Source of the DNA: Sphingomonadaceae bacterium
Lineage (GTDB): Bacteria > Pseudomonadota > Alphaproteobacteria > Sphingomonadales > Sphingomonadaceae
DNA: 35,168 nucleotides
NCBI GenBank assembly: GCA_947477745.1
Contig: CANJUF010000031.1
Coordinates: 1 to 35,168 of the forward strand
Direction: 5' to 3'
The notes under the pieces are model-generated. The model was not told the origin of the DNA. It saw only the letters and a list, made by a program, of their open reading frames with translations, and did no database searches. Below, in pieces: positions 28,331 through 35,168 of this stretch; the first letter of the stretch is position 1, and each line of letters begins with the position of its first letter. Position numbers and translations under genes: made by a program.

Positions 28331-29517
28331 GCGCTTTCCCCGCCCGCAACAAGGCTGCCCTTGCCGGCTTTGCGCAAAGCCCGGTCCAGCGCCACGCGCC
28401 CATGACGCTCGGCGCGATCACCATCGCCACGGTGCGCGAGGCGGTTGCGGACGCCGGTCTCGAGGTGAGCGAGATCGACGGGCTTATCACCACCCCGCTG
28501 TTCCCCTCGCTCGGCTCCCACGCCGCCGAAGACGGCATTGCGCTCGTCACCACCAACTGGCTGGCGCAGCGCATGGGCATCGTCCCGGTCTATCAGGAGA
28601 ACCCTCAAGGCCAGCTCCCCGGCGCGGTGGCAATGGCGGTCAACGCCATTCATGCCGGAGCGGCGAAAAACGTGGTCGTTTATCGTGCGCTGCACAATCC
28701 GGGCGGCAGCTATCACCAGAACGATGCGCCCAAGGCCTCCGGACGCGATCAATGGGTCATGCCGCAAGGACACCACGGGCCGATTGCGGCCATCGCGCTC
28801 GCCTGGAATGAATATGCGCAGCGGTATGGTGCGGGTGAGGATGCGCTTGCCCCGATCGCCATCGAGGCGCGCAAGAATGGCGCGCGACTGCCGTGGTCGT
28901 ACTGGAAGGACAAACCGCTTGCACTTGAGCAGTATCTTGCCGCGCCCTTCATCAACGATCCGATCCGAATGTTCGATTGCGACATTCCGGTCGATGGAGC
29001 AGCTGCCTTCGTGATCACTTCGGCGGAGCGCGCGCGCGACATGCCGCACCGGCCGGTCTATATCTCGGCCTATTCGGACATTCTGCCGCGACGGTTCGGT
29101 CTGGCGCATCACTGGCCATATGACGAGATCATGGAGCTTGGCGCGCTGGGTCTGGAACGACTTTGCCAGCGCGCGGAAATCCGGCTTTCCGATATCGACC
29201 ATTCGCAAATCTACGACGGGTTTTCTCCGCTCTCGCTGTTCTGGATCGAACTGCTGGGCCTCGCCCCTCGCGGCGAAGCGCACCGGTTCATCGCGCAGGG
29301 CGGCATCGACAGCGACAGCCCGGACGGAAAGGCCGTGCTCGCCAGCGGAGGATCGCTTGGCAACGGACGGATGCACGGCACCCCGCAGATGATCGAATGT
29401 TATCTGCAACTGGCGCGGCGCGCGGGCGAGCGGCAGCGCGACGTCAAGCTCGCGCTCGCCTGCCAGGGCGTGCCCAACATGGGCGGCTCGGTGCTCTACA
29501 GCGCCGATGCCTATTGA
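28327..29517 (+). CDS. Thiolase-fold protein (lipid-transfer/SCP2-thiolase-like) lacking the nucleophilic Cys
   Basis: The product has 396 residues and the thiolase fold: TIATVREAVADAGLEVSEIDGLI at the start, then SQIYDGFSPLSLFWIELLG (Tyr296, Asp297) and GGSLGNGRMHG (His350), ending CQGVPNMGGSVLY. Where degradative thiolases have the acylated Cys the sequence reads NPQGQLPGAVAMAV, with no Cys. This fits the Ltp-type group that performs retro-aldol cleavage or other C-C chemistry with a DUF35 partner. The ATG at 28327 overlaps the DUF35 stop; the ORF to 28270 is an overlap artefact. A candidate promoter for the next genes follows. Confidence 0.88.
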   Translation: MSAFPARNKAALAGFAQSPVQRHAPMTLGAITIATVREAVADAGLEVSEIDGLITTPLFPSLGSHAAEDGIALVTTNWLAQRMGIVPVYQENPQGQLPGAVAMAVNAIHAGAAKNVVVYRALHNPGGSYHQNDAPKASGRDQWVMPQGHHGPIAAIALAWNEYAQRYGAGEDALAPIAIEARKNGARLPWSYWKDKPLALEQYLAAPFINDPIRMFDCDIPVDGAAAFVITSAERARDMPHRPVYISAYSDILPRRFGLAHHWPYDEIMELGALGLERLCQRAEIRLSDIDHSQIYDGFSPLSLFWIELLGLAPRGEAHRFIAQGGIDSDSPDGKAVLASGGSLGNGRMHGTPQMIECYLQLARRAGERQRDVKLALACQGVPNMGGSVLYSADAY

Positions 29518-29536
29518 AGCGCGCTGCGGCTTCGCT

Positions 29537-29564
29537 TTGCATCGCCGCCGCATTGTGGTGTAAT
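29537..29564 (+). promoter_or_regulatory. Candidate promoter upstream of the UGSC gene pair
   Basis: TTGCAT (29537-29542) and TGTAAT (29559-29564, 5 of 6 matches to TATAAT) are separated by 16 bp in the 96-bp gap after the thiolase-fold gene, 49 nt before the next ATG. This suggests the UGSC pair can be transcribed independently of the upstream operon. Confidence 0.45.
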
Positions 29565-29613
29565 CACTTCAACGAGGGCCAGACAGGCCCAAAAGACGAG
29601 AGGAACCCTGCCA

Positions 29614-30162
29614 ATGGCCAGCCTGACCATCCTCGATCCGCGCGCTGCACCGCGCATATCGATCACGCCCTATTCGCTGTCCTGCGATGCAAGCGGTCCG
29701 GGCCTTCGCGTGGCGCTCGTGTCGAATTGTTTTTTCGACGCATCGAACCTGCTGAGCGCGGTAGGCGAGGAACTTAAGGCCCTGCTCGATGCGCCGATTG
29801 TCACGCTGTACGAATTTCCCAACGCCTCGCTGCTCGCGCCGCTCGAGAGCATTGCCGAGATCGCGGCGAACAACGATGTCGCGATCACCGCCATGGGACA
29901 CTGCGGGAGCTGCACTTCGAGCGCGACGCGCGACGCGGTGAACCTCGCCCGCGCCGGCATCCCGGTTGCCGCGCTCATCACCGAGAAATTCACCGAGGCA
30001 GGCGGCTTCGTCGCCCGTTCGGTCGGCATGCCCGACGTGCCGCGCGTGCAATTGCCGCACCCGGTTGCGGGCACCGGCGCGGCGCGCATCGCCGAGATCG
30101 CGCGCGGCGCTGCCCCCGCCATCATTGCATCCTGGCAAGCGAGGCTTTCGCGTGCAGCCTGA
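29614..30162 (+). CDS. UGSC-family (seleno)protein homologue with CGSC motif
   Basis: The product has 182 residues. The central block VAITAMGHCGSCTSSATRDAV (quoted in part) contains Cys97-Gly-Ser-Cys100. It is followed by NLARAGIPVAALITEKF and a late LPHPVAGTG. This pattern matches the UGSC family, where the first Cys is selenocysteine in some organisms; here it is a normal Cys codon (TGC), with no in-frame TGA. A redox or thiol-transfer role is plausible from the CxxC motif, but I know of no established reaction. The ATG follows GAGAGGAA. Its 3' end overlaps the next gene by 11 nt, so the two are translationally coupled. No signal peptide is seen. Confidence 0.85.
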   Translation: MASLTILDPRAAPRISITPYSLSCDASGPGLRVALVSNCFFDASNLLSAVGEELKALLDAPIVTLYEFPNASLLAPLESIAEIAANNDVAITAMGHCGSCTSSATRDAVNLARAGIPVAALITEKFTEAGGFVARSVGMPDVPRVQLPHPVAGTGAARIAEIARGAAPAIIASWQARLSRAA

Positions 30163-31240
30163 CCTGCGCTCCGCCCGCATCGAAGGCGCCAGCGAAACCG
30201 CGCTCCAGGACGAGCTTTACCGCCTAAAGGCGACCGACGGCCTGCCGGTGATCCTGCCGACGCCCGAGCGCGTCGCCGAAATGCTCGAAATGGCGGCGAT
30301 GGCGGGTTTCGATCCCGATCTCATCCTTGGCGAAGTCGGCCCCAACATGGGCGAGGCGACGGTCGAGAAGGTGGCGATCAACGCGGTCATGGCCGGGTGC
30401 AAGCCCGAGCATTTCCCGGTGGTCATCGCCGCGGTTTCGGCGGTGTGCGACCCGCGCATGGATTCGACCGAGTTTCAGGTGACGACTCACCAGGTCGCTC
30501 CGCTGCTGATCGTGAACGGCCCTGCGATCCAGGAGGCCGGGGTTGCCAGCGGCTTCGGCGCGCTCGGCTATGGTCACCGTGCGAACCTGTGCATCGGGCG
30601 TGCGCTGCGCCTTTGCCTGATCAATCTGGGCGGCGTCTGGCCGGGCGAATCGGCAATGTCGCTGCTCAGTCAGCCCGCCTCGATCGCCTATTGCCTGGCC
30701 GAGGACGAGGCCGGCAGCCCCTTCCCACCGCTTCATACCACGCTGGGCTTCGAAGCCGGCCAGAGCGCGGTGACGGTCGCCTGCGTCGGGTCGCCGATCT
30801 CGGTCATCCTGCCGCCCAGCAGCGACGATGCGCCGGTGGCCGACCGGATGCTCGGCGTGCTGGCCGAAACCATCGCCGGGGTCGGGCATAACAATGCAAG
30901 CTTCCACAGCGGCTCGATCGTTGTCGTGCTCAATCCCGACCATTCCCAGGCACTGGCGCGCGAAGGTTATGACCGCGAGAAGATCGCCGCCGAACTGTTC
31001 AAGCGCGCGGTCAACAGTGCCGACAAGATAAGCCGGGCACGCAGCGGCAAGCCTTCTCCCGAACCAGACCGCCTCATACCCGCGATTGGCACTCCTGACC
31101 GGCTGCTGATCCTGGTAGCGGGCGGTACCGGCGTCTATTCTACTGTGATGACCTCGTGGGGCGGCGGGCCGCATAACAACCTGCACGCCAGCCGCGAGAT
31201 CGTGTTCAGCGACGCCTGCGAGGTAGTGATCGCCGGATAG
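30152..31240 (+). CDS. Uncharacterised conserved protein coupled to the UGSC gene
   Basis: This 362-residue protein has no name I can assign. Visible blocks include AVMAGCKPEHFPVVIAAV, DPRMDSTEFQVTTHQVAPL, LLIVNGPAIQEAGVASGFGA, GYGHRANLCIGRALRLCLIN and GVWPGESAMS. These look strongly conserved and enzyme-like (Gly/Asn/Arg-rich turns), with several Cys but no CxxC. The start GTG at 30152 lies inside the UGSC gene, with GCGAGG about 10 nt upstream; the frame is open upstream to 29966, but that part is Arg/Pro-rich antisense-like filler. I recall this family occurring next to or fused with UGSC proteins, so the two may be subunits of one enzyme. No membrane segment is evident. The stop lies 18 nt from a convergent gene. 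Confidence 0.8.
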   Translation: MQPDLRSARIEGASETALQDELYRLKATDGLPVILPTPERVAEMLEMAAMAGFDPDLILGEVGPNMGEATVEKVAINAVMAGCKPEHFPVVIAAVSAVCDPRMDSTEFQVTTHQVAPLLIVNGPAIQEAGVASGFGALGYGHRANLCIGRALRLCLINLGGVWPGESAMSLLSQPASIAYCLAEDEAGSPFPPLHTTLGFEAGQSAVTVACVGSPISVILPPSSDDAPVADRMLGVLAETIAGVGHNNASFHSGSIVVVLNPDHSQALAREGYDREKIAAELFKRAVNSADKISRARSGKPSPEPDRLIPAIGTPDRLLILVAGGTGVYSTVMTSWGGGPHNNLHASREIVFSDACEVVIAG

Positions 31241-31258
31241 GCATCACGAGAGTTCGGC

Positions 31259-31837
31259 TCAGGCGGGACCCGCAAGCAGGAAACGTGCGCCGCTCGCGCC
31301 GGACCGCTGAGCGATCATGGCGGCAATCGCGGCCGGGTCTATGCCTTCTGGCAGCATCAGAAACAGCACCGCGGCATGTTCGCGGCCCCTGGCGGGCTGA
31401 ATCGCGCCGATCCGGGTCCAGCGCGCGCCGACAATCGGCAAGTCAGCGATTGAAAATTCGTCGGGCGCGGCCGTAAACATGCAGATCAGGACCTGGACAA
31501 AATCCTGAGGCTCCGGCCATTCGCCATGCAGGGCGGTGGTCTCAAGCACCCGCCAGACCATCCTGCCTTGCAGATCCGATGCAGGCAGCGCCGGCGTTCC
31601 CCTGCTGGCGGCAATCGTGCTCAGCAGTTCGCCGCAGTCCGGCGTTTCGTAATATCCGCAAAGCTGTGCGGGCGGCGGCTCGCCATCGAGCGCAGACAGT
31701 TTCCCGGCAAAGGCGCGGGCAACCCCCGGTAGCCTGCGCATGTCCGCCATGTGCTCGCCGCCAAACCAATCGGCGTAGTTTTCCTCGTGGCCGGGCTTGC
31801 CGTCCACGAACACCAGGAATACGTCGCTGCCGTCCAT
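31259..31837 (-). CDS. EthD-like dimeric alpha/beta-barrel protein
   Basis: The product has 192 residues. The N-terminal part MDGSDVFLVFVDGKPGHEENYADWF...EHMADMRRLPGVARAF has the ferredoxin-like beta-alpha-beta pattern of EthD/DUF4286-type dimeric barrel proteins, with the characteristic (D/N)-W-x3-EH-x-x-D-x-x-x-x-PG arrangement. The second half (FVQVLICMFTAAPDEF, then ARWTRIGAIQPA) looks like a repeat of the fold. Function is unknown; relatives often sit in catabolic clusters beside oxygenases or hydrolases. The ATG immediately follows the TGA of the amidohydrolase gene (TGAATG), so translation is probably coupled. Confidence 0.7.
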   Translation of the reverse strand: MDGSDVFLVFVDGKPGHEENYADWFGGEHMADMRRLPGVARAFAGKLSALDGEPPPAQLCGYYETPDCGELLSTIAASRGTPALPASDLQGRMVWRVLETTALHGEWPEPQDFVQVLICMFTAAPDEFSIADLPIVGARWTRIGAIQPARGREHAAVLFLMLPEGIDPAAIAAMIAQRSGASGARFLLAGPA

Positions 31838-32950
31838 TCAGATCGGTTCGAGCAATTTGGCCCGGTCGAAGCCGAACAGGTCTGCGGCGGTATCGAAGGT
31901 GATCGCGCTCGCGTCCTCCTCGGACAGGTCCCTGGCAAAGCCCGCAACCACGTCCTGCGAATGCGGATAGGTGCCCTCGGCATGGGGATAGTCCGATCCC
32001 CACAGCGCCACCGAAGCGCCGGTATAGGGCACCATGCGCACCGCGACATCGTCGATCTGGAAGGTGCCATGTATCTGCCGCCTGAGATAGAAGCTGGGCG
32101 GCTCCTTCAATTCGGGCCGTACCCAACCGACATAATGGCGGAACGAGCGGTCATAATGATCGAGCGTGGTCATCGCCCACGAAATCCACGCAGCATTGGT
32201 CTCGACGAAAACGAAATGCAGGTCCGGATGGCTCTCGAGCACGCCGGACATGGCGAGCAGACCCGCCGTGCGCGGCGCCATCGATTGCGTCGCCAACAGG
32301 TTCGATACGGTCGCCCCCCTGCCCCGGTAGAACAGCATGTCATGCCCGCTGCCCTGATGCATCACCACCGGCAGGCCCGTTTCCGCCATCGCCGCCCATA
32401 GCGGATCCCACTGCTTGTGGTTGAACGGCGGCGTGCCGACGATCGGCAGCATCAGCGCCCCCATGCCCATCGCGGCGCAGCGCTCGACCTCGGCCAGGGC
32501 ATCCTCGATGCGGCGGGTGGGGATCATCGCAGCGCAGCGAAACCGTTCGGAGCGGCTTTCGAGCAGGTCGTACATCCAGTCGTTGTAATGGCGCGCGCAG
32601 AGCTTTTCGGTTTCCGGGTTTTCGATCCGCCAGAGATAGAGGCCCTTGGTCGGATAGATACACTCGGCGACGACGCCTTCCTCGCGCATGACCTTGAAGC
32701 GCGCCTCGACGCTGGTCGTGCCAAGCGAAGCGATTTCCTGCCGGTGCCGTTCGCCTTCGAGTTCGGTAGCGGTAAGATCGCCTTCCTTCTTGGCGCCGAC
32801 CGCCAGGGCATATTGCGTTTCGGAGTCGGTGGGCCGCATCTCCGGCGGAAGATCGCCGCGCATCGCTTCCGGAATTTCGTCGAACCACAAGCCCGGTGGT
32901 TCCTCGACATGGCTGTCGGCCGAGATCAGCGGGCGCATATTGGCGTGCAT
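31838..32950 (-). CDS. COG2159-type amidohydrolase family protein (3)
   Basis: The product has 370 residues. Candidate metal-site motifs are LISADSHVEEPPGLW at the N-terminus, VVMHQGSGHD mid-protein, AMSGVLESHPDLHFVFVETNAAW, and LWGSDYPHAEG near the C-terminus. Of the three amidohydrolases here it is the one with the clearest D-x-H-x-E opening. The ATG at 32950 is preceded by GGGAGA, spacing 7; the in-frame ATGs at 32992 and 32938 lack this. It is followed without a gap by the EthD-like gene and is divergent from the second adenylating-enzyme gene, so these probably belong to one pathway. Confidence 0.9.
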   Translation of the reverse strand: MHANMRPLISADSHVEEPPGLWFDEIPEAMRGDLPPEMRPTDSETQYALAVGAKKEGDLTATELEGERHRQEIASLGTTSVEARFKVMREEGVVAECIYPTKGLYLWRIENPETEKLCARHYNDWMYDLLESRSERFRCAAMIPTRRIEDALAEVERCAAMGMGALMLPIVGTPPFNHKQWDPLWAAMAETGLPVVMHQGSGHDMLFYRGRGATVSNLLATQSMAPRTAGLLAMSGVLESHPDLHFVFVETNAAWISWAMTTLDHYDRSFRHYVGWVRPELKEPPSFYLRRQIHGTFQIDDVAVRMVPYTGASVALWGSDYPHAEGTYPHSQDVVAGFARDLSEEDASAITFDTAADLFGFDRAKLLEPI

Positions 32951-32990
32951 CGTTTTGTCTCCCGCACACAGTCTGGACTGAAAGCGCCAC

Positions 32991-33018
32991 ATTTCACAAT
33001 GACAGTTTACCCGGTCAA
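32991..33018 (-). promoter_or_regulatory. Candidate promoter of the amidohydrolase(3)-EthD operon
   Basis: On the minus strand TTGACC (33018-33013) and TGAAAT (32996-32991) are separated by 16 bp, 40 nt before the ATG at 32950. A plus-strand counterpart, TTTACC (33006-33011) and TATGCT (33030-33035), overlaps it and would start transcription within a few bases of the divergent gene's ATG. Confidence 0.4.
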
Positions 33019-33044
33019 TCGCTTTTCCCTATGCTGGTCGCGCA

Positions 33045-34538
33045 ATGAGCGGCCTTTCTTACACTATTAGCAGGACCCTGCGCGAAGGCGGCTCCGCGCG
33101 CGCGGTCGAATATGGCGAACATTGGCACAGCTGGGCCGAGCTTGAGCGGATTGCCAGCCAGGTGACGGACGTCCTGCGCGATCACTGCCCCGGCGCGCGC
33201 CGGGTCGGCCTGATCGCGCGGAACCGCCCGGTGGTGCTCGCGGCGATGCTGGGACTGATTGCAGACGGCGTGACGACGGTGATGATCCACGGTGCGCAAT
33301 CGGAAGAACGTCTTGCCGCCGAGCTCGCCGACCTGCGGCTGGCCGCCGTGGTAGGCGAGAAACGGTTTTGGTCCGATGCGGTTGCCGCAGCGGCATCGCA
33401 ATCGGGGTCCATGCAGATCGTGGTGCCCGGTACACTTGGCGGCGATACAAAGGTTCAGCTTCCTTCGGGCGCTCCTCCAACGCAGCAACCCGGCACCGGC
33501 ACCGCGCTCGAACTGCTCAGCAGCGGCACCACCGGACCGCCCAAGCGCATCCCCATCGGGTGGCACACGCTTGAGTCGGCGCTCGGCTCGGCGCATGGGA
33601 CGGCGCTGTTCGGGAGCGAATCTCCTGCCCTGTCGGGGCTGGACCTCGCCCCGGCGATCTCGGGCCTGTCGCTCGGCAACATCGGCGGCGTCTACATGAT
33701 GCTGCCTTCGGCGCTGATCGGGCAGCCGATCGTCATACTGGACAGGTTCGCGGTTGAACCGTGGGTGCGGGCGGTGCGGCTTTACCGGCCCGAGATTCTC
33801 TCGGTGCAGCCTGCGGGCCTGGGCATGATCCTAGATGCCGGGGTGCCGCGCGAAGCCCTTGCATCGCTCAGGACCATCGTCTCCGGCGCATCGAAACTGG
33901 ACCCCGACCTGCAGGACCGTTTCGAAGCGCGCTACGGCATTCGCGTGTTCGGTGCCTATGGCGCGACCGAAACCTGCGGTTCGATCATCGTGTGGACCGA
34001 CGAACTGTACGACCGGTATCGGCAGGCAAAGCGCGGCAGTGTCGGCAAGCCGATCCCCGGCGTCGAGGTCCGCGTGGTGGATCCTGCGACCGGGGTAGCC
34101 TTGCCTCCGGGCCAGACCGGCTTGCTTCATGCCAGGGTGGACCGGGTAGGACCGGACTGGATCGAGACGACCGACTTCGCGTGGATCGACGAAGACCAAT
34201 TCGTCTACGTCACAGGCAGGGCTGACGATGCCATCGATCGCGGCGGCTTTTCGATCCCTCCCGAGACCGTTGCCGATGTCCTGCGCCAGCATCCCTCGGT
34301 CAGCGACGCGAGCGTGGTCGGAATCCCCGATGCGCGGCTGGGCCAGGTGCCGGTCGCGGCAGTCGAGCTGGCGGCGGGAGCGAGCGCGCCAGACGAAGCC
34401 GAACTGATCGCGTTCGCGAAGGCGCGATTGCTATCCTATCAGGTGCCGGTGCGGATAATTTGCGTGGAGGAACTGCCGCGCAACGCGTCGCTCAAGGTGA
34501 TGGCCCCAGAGGTGCGGGCGCTGTTCGGAGGCGAATAG
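33045..34538 (+). CDS. Class I adenylate-forming enzyme (AMP-binding acyl-CoA ligase-like)
   Basis: This is a second ANL-superfamily enzyme, 497 residues long and distinct from the one at 21204. It has the core motif LLSSGTTGPPKRIPIG, the A5 motif GAYGATETCG, the A7/A8 region TTDFAWIDEDQFVYVTGRADDAIDRGGFSI, and the A10 Lys in PRNASLKVMAPEV. The N-terminal domain is short and does not match a typical FadD. It most likely activates an acid to an acyl-CoA or acyl-AMP; the substrate is not deducible. No Shine-Dalgarno is obvious before the ATG at 33045, and a candidate -10 lies only about 10 nt upstream, so a leaderless or very short-leader mRNA is possible. It ends 6 nt from a truncated gene. 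Confidence 0.9.
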   Translation: MSGLSYTISRTLREGGSARAVEYGEHWHSWAELERIASQVTDVLRDHCPGARRVGLIARNRPVVLAAMLGLIADGVTTVMIHGAQSEERLAAELADLRLAAVVGEKRFWSDAVAAAASQSGSMQIVVPGTLGGDTKVQLPSGAPPTQQPGTGTALELLSSGTTGPPKRIPIGWHTLESALGSAHGTALFGSESPALSGLDLAPAISGLSLGNIGGVYMMLPSALIGQPIVILDRFAVEPWVRAVRLYRPEILSVQPAGLGMILDAGVPREALASLRTIVSGASKLDPDLQDRFEARYGIRVFGAYGATETCGSIIVWTDELYDRYRQAKRGSVGKPIPGVEVRVVDPATGVALPPGQTGLLHARVDRVGPDWIETTDFAWIDEDQFVYVTGRADDAIDRGGFSIPPETVADVLRQHPSVSDASVVGIPDARLGQVPVAAVELAAGASAPDEAELIAFAKARLLSYQVPVRIICVEELPRNASLKVMAPEVRALFGGE

Positions 34539-34544
34539 CCAGAA

Positions 34545-34736
34545 CTATCCGGCGGCCGGAAGCGCCGCCCCTACCCCACGCTCCATATATTCCGCCAGCT
34601 TGCGGTAATTGTTACCAACCTCGCCGAACAGCACGCGCAGGCGGTCCATGTGGTTCGTCGCCCCCAGCAGCAGCGCTTTCTTTTCCACGTCAAGATCGCG
34701 CGCCGCGCCGAGATACCGTTCGCGCACCCCGGCATG
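34545..34736 (-). pseudogene. 3' remnant of an unrecognised minus-strand gene, cut at the IS junction
   Basis: About 61 C-terminal codons look like real protein: VRERYLGAARDLDVEKKALL, then NHMDRLRVLFGEVGNNYRKL and AEYMERGV, ending at a TAG/TGA-type stop at 34545. The pattern is helical and well balanced in composition, unlike the antisense of the transposase that follows at about 34734, where the frame continues only as a shadow. The upstream portion of the gene is missing. I do not recognise the family; a helical C-terminal domain is all that can be said. Confidence 0.45.
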
Positions 34737-35168
34737 CGTGCCGAGGACGTCACCGACACGCTGGACCTCGCCCTGGCGGCTTCCGGCTGCGATCATGCTA
34801 CGGTGCTGCACAAGCCGCGGCTGCTCAGCGACAATGGCCCCAGCTACATCGCCGCCGAACTGGCCGAATACATCGAGGCCAACAAGATGAGCCATGTGCG
34901 CGGCGCCCCGTGCCATCCGCAAACCCAAGGCAAGATCGAGCGCTGGCACCAGACCCTGAAGAACCGCAGCCTGCTCGAAAACTACTTCCTGCCCGGCGAC
35001 CTCGAAACCCAGATCGAGGCCTTCGTCGAACACTACAATCACCAGCGTTATCACGAAAGCCTGGCCAACGTGACGCCCGCCGACGCCTACTTCGGCAGGG
35101 CGCCGGCCATCATCAAACAACGCGAAAGGATCAAGCGACAGACCATCGAACATCGGCGCTTGCAGCAC
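34734..35168 (+). CDS. IS3-family transposase OrfB, C-terminal part (5'-truncated, runs off window)
   Basis: 145 open codons encode the end of a DDE integrase-type transposase. RAEDVTDTLDLALAASGCD leads to LLSDNGPSYIAAELAEYIE, with the second catalytic Asp at codon 33. HPQTQGKIERWHQTLKN follows, with the catalytic Glu at codon 69; the 35-residue spacing is the IS3/retroviral D-35-E pattern. It continues with FVEHYNHQRYHESLANVTPADAYFG and EHRRLQH at the window edge, a few codons short of the usual end. The first catalytic Asp and everything upstream are absent: codons just before 34734 (FAHPG in this frame) do not match the family. The element is therefore truncated at its left side, and no terminal inverted repeat is visible. 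Confidence 0.9.
   Translation, partial: MRAEDVTDTLDLALAASGCDHATVLHKPRLLSDNGPSYIAAELAEYIEANKMSHVRGAPCHPQTQGKIERWHQTLKNRSLLENYFLPGDLETQIEAFVEHYNHQRYHESLANVTPADAYFGRAPAIIKQRERIKRQTIEHRRLQH

Noticed and set aside
29574..29590. GGGCC-AGACA-GGCCC hairpin before the UGSC gene
   Set aside because: The 5-bp stem is short and not followed by a T-run, so it is too weak to call a terminator or regulator.
34737..35168. Minus-strand ORF continuing across the IS region
   Set aside because: It is antisense to the conserved DDE transposase sequence; only the segment below about 34734 looks coding.

Overview
The window is GC-rich, densely packed bacterial chromosome, with overlapping genes on both strands and no rRNA, tRNA or CRISPR array that I could find. 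Several traits point to an alphaproteobacterium, most likely of the order Sphingomonadales: an alphaproteobacterial-type AddAB pair, a DivL-like kinase heading a divL-tsaE-amgK-murU-addB-addA-trx block, an EcfG-like stress promoter, and a catabolic cluster of the kind common in aromatic- or steroid-degrading sphingomonads. Assignment below order level is not possible from the sequence alone.

Layout. Positions 1-3400 hold the 5' part of secA (minus), preceded by a small exported-protein gene that looks like a leader. Then come argJ and an inositol-monophosphatase-family gene (plus), and a thioredoxin gene (minus) whose stop overlaps the phosphatase stop. Positions 3471-14458 are one long minus-strand run: divL-like kinase, tsaE, amgK, murU, addB, addA, probably continuing into the thioredoxin gene. 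Most junctions are ATGA-type overlaps, so translation is likely coupled. The block joins cell-cycle signalling, tRNA t6A modification, peptidoglycan recycling and double-strand-break repair. Positions 14529-18624 carry ahcY (TTG start, with an AT-rich operator-like palindrome upstream), a peroxiredoxin, a short-chain dehydrogenase lacking the usual catalytic Ser, a DUF2383-type stress protein behind an EcfG-like promoter, and folE. A phospholipase-D-like gene at 18650-20177 has a single-base frameshift near its 3' end.

Positions 20285-34538 form an accessory catabolic region. It holds a TauD-type dioxygenase, two adenylate-forming enzymes, three related COG2159 amidohydrolases, an MFS transporter, a class III CoA-transferase, a Zn-ribbon/OB-fold (DUF35) protein coupled to a thiolase-fold protein without the nucleophilic Cys, a CGSC member of the UGSC (seleno)protein family coupled to an uncharacterised conserved partner, and an EthD-like small protein. 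Together they suggest uptake of an organic acid, activation to a CoA thioester, oxidation, C-C cleavage by the DUF35/thiolase-fold pair, and decarboxylation or hydrolysis by the amidohydrolases. No transcriptional regulator is present and the substrate is unknown.

The right edge (34734-35168) is the C-terminal part of an IS3-family transposase, abruptly joined to the 3' remnant of an unrecognised minus-strand gene. This marks a rearrangement boundary or an assembly junction. The most interesting items are the secA leader gene, the DivL homologue with Thr in place of the phospho-acceptor His, the ahcY palindrome, and the UGSC/DUF35-thiolase catabolic cluster.
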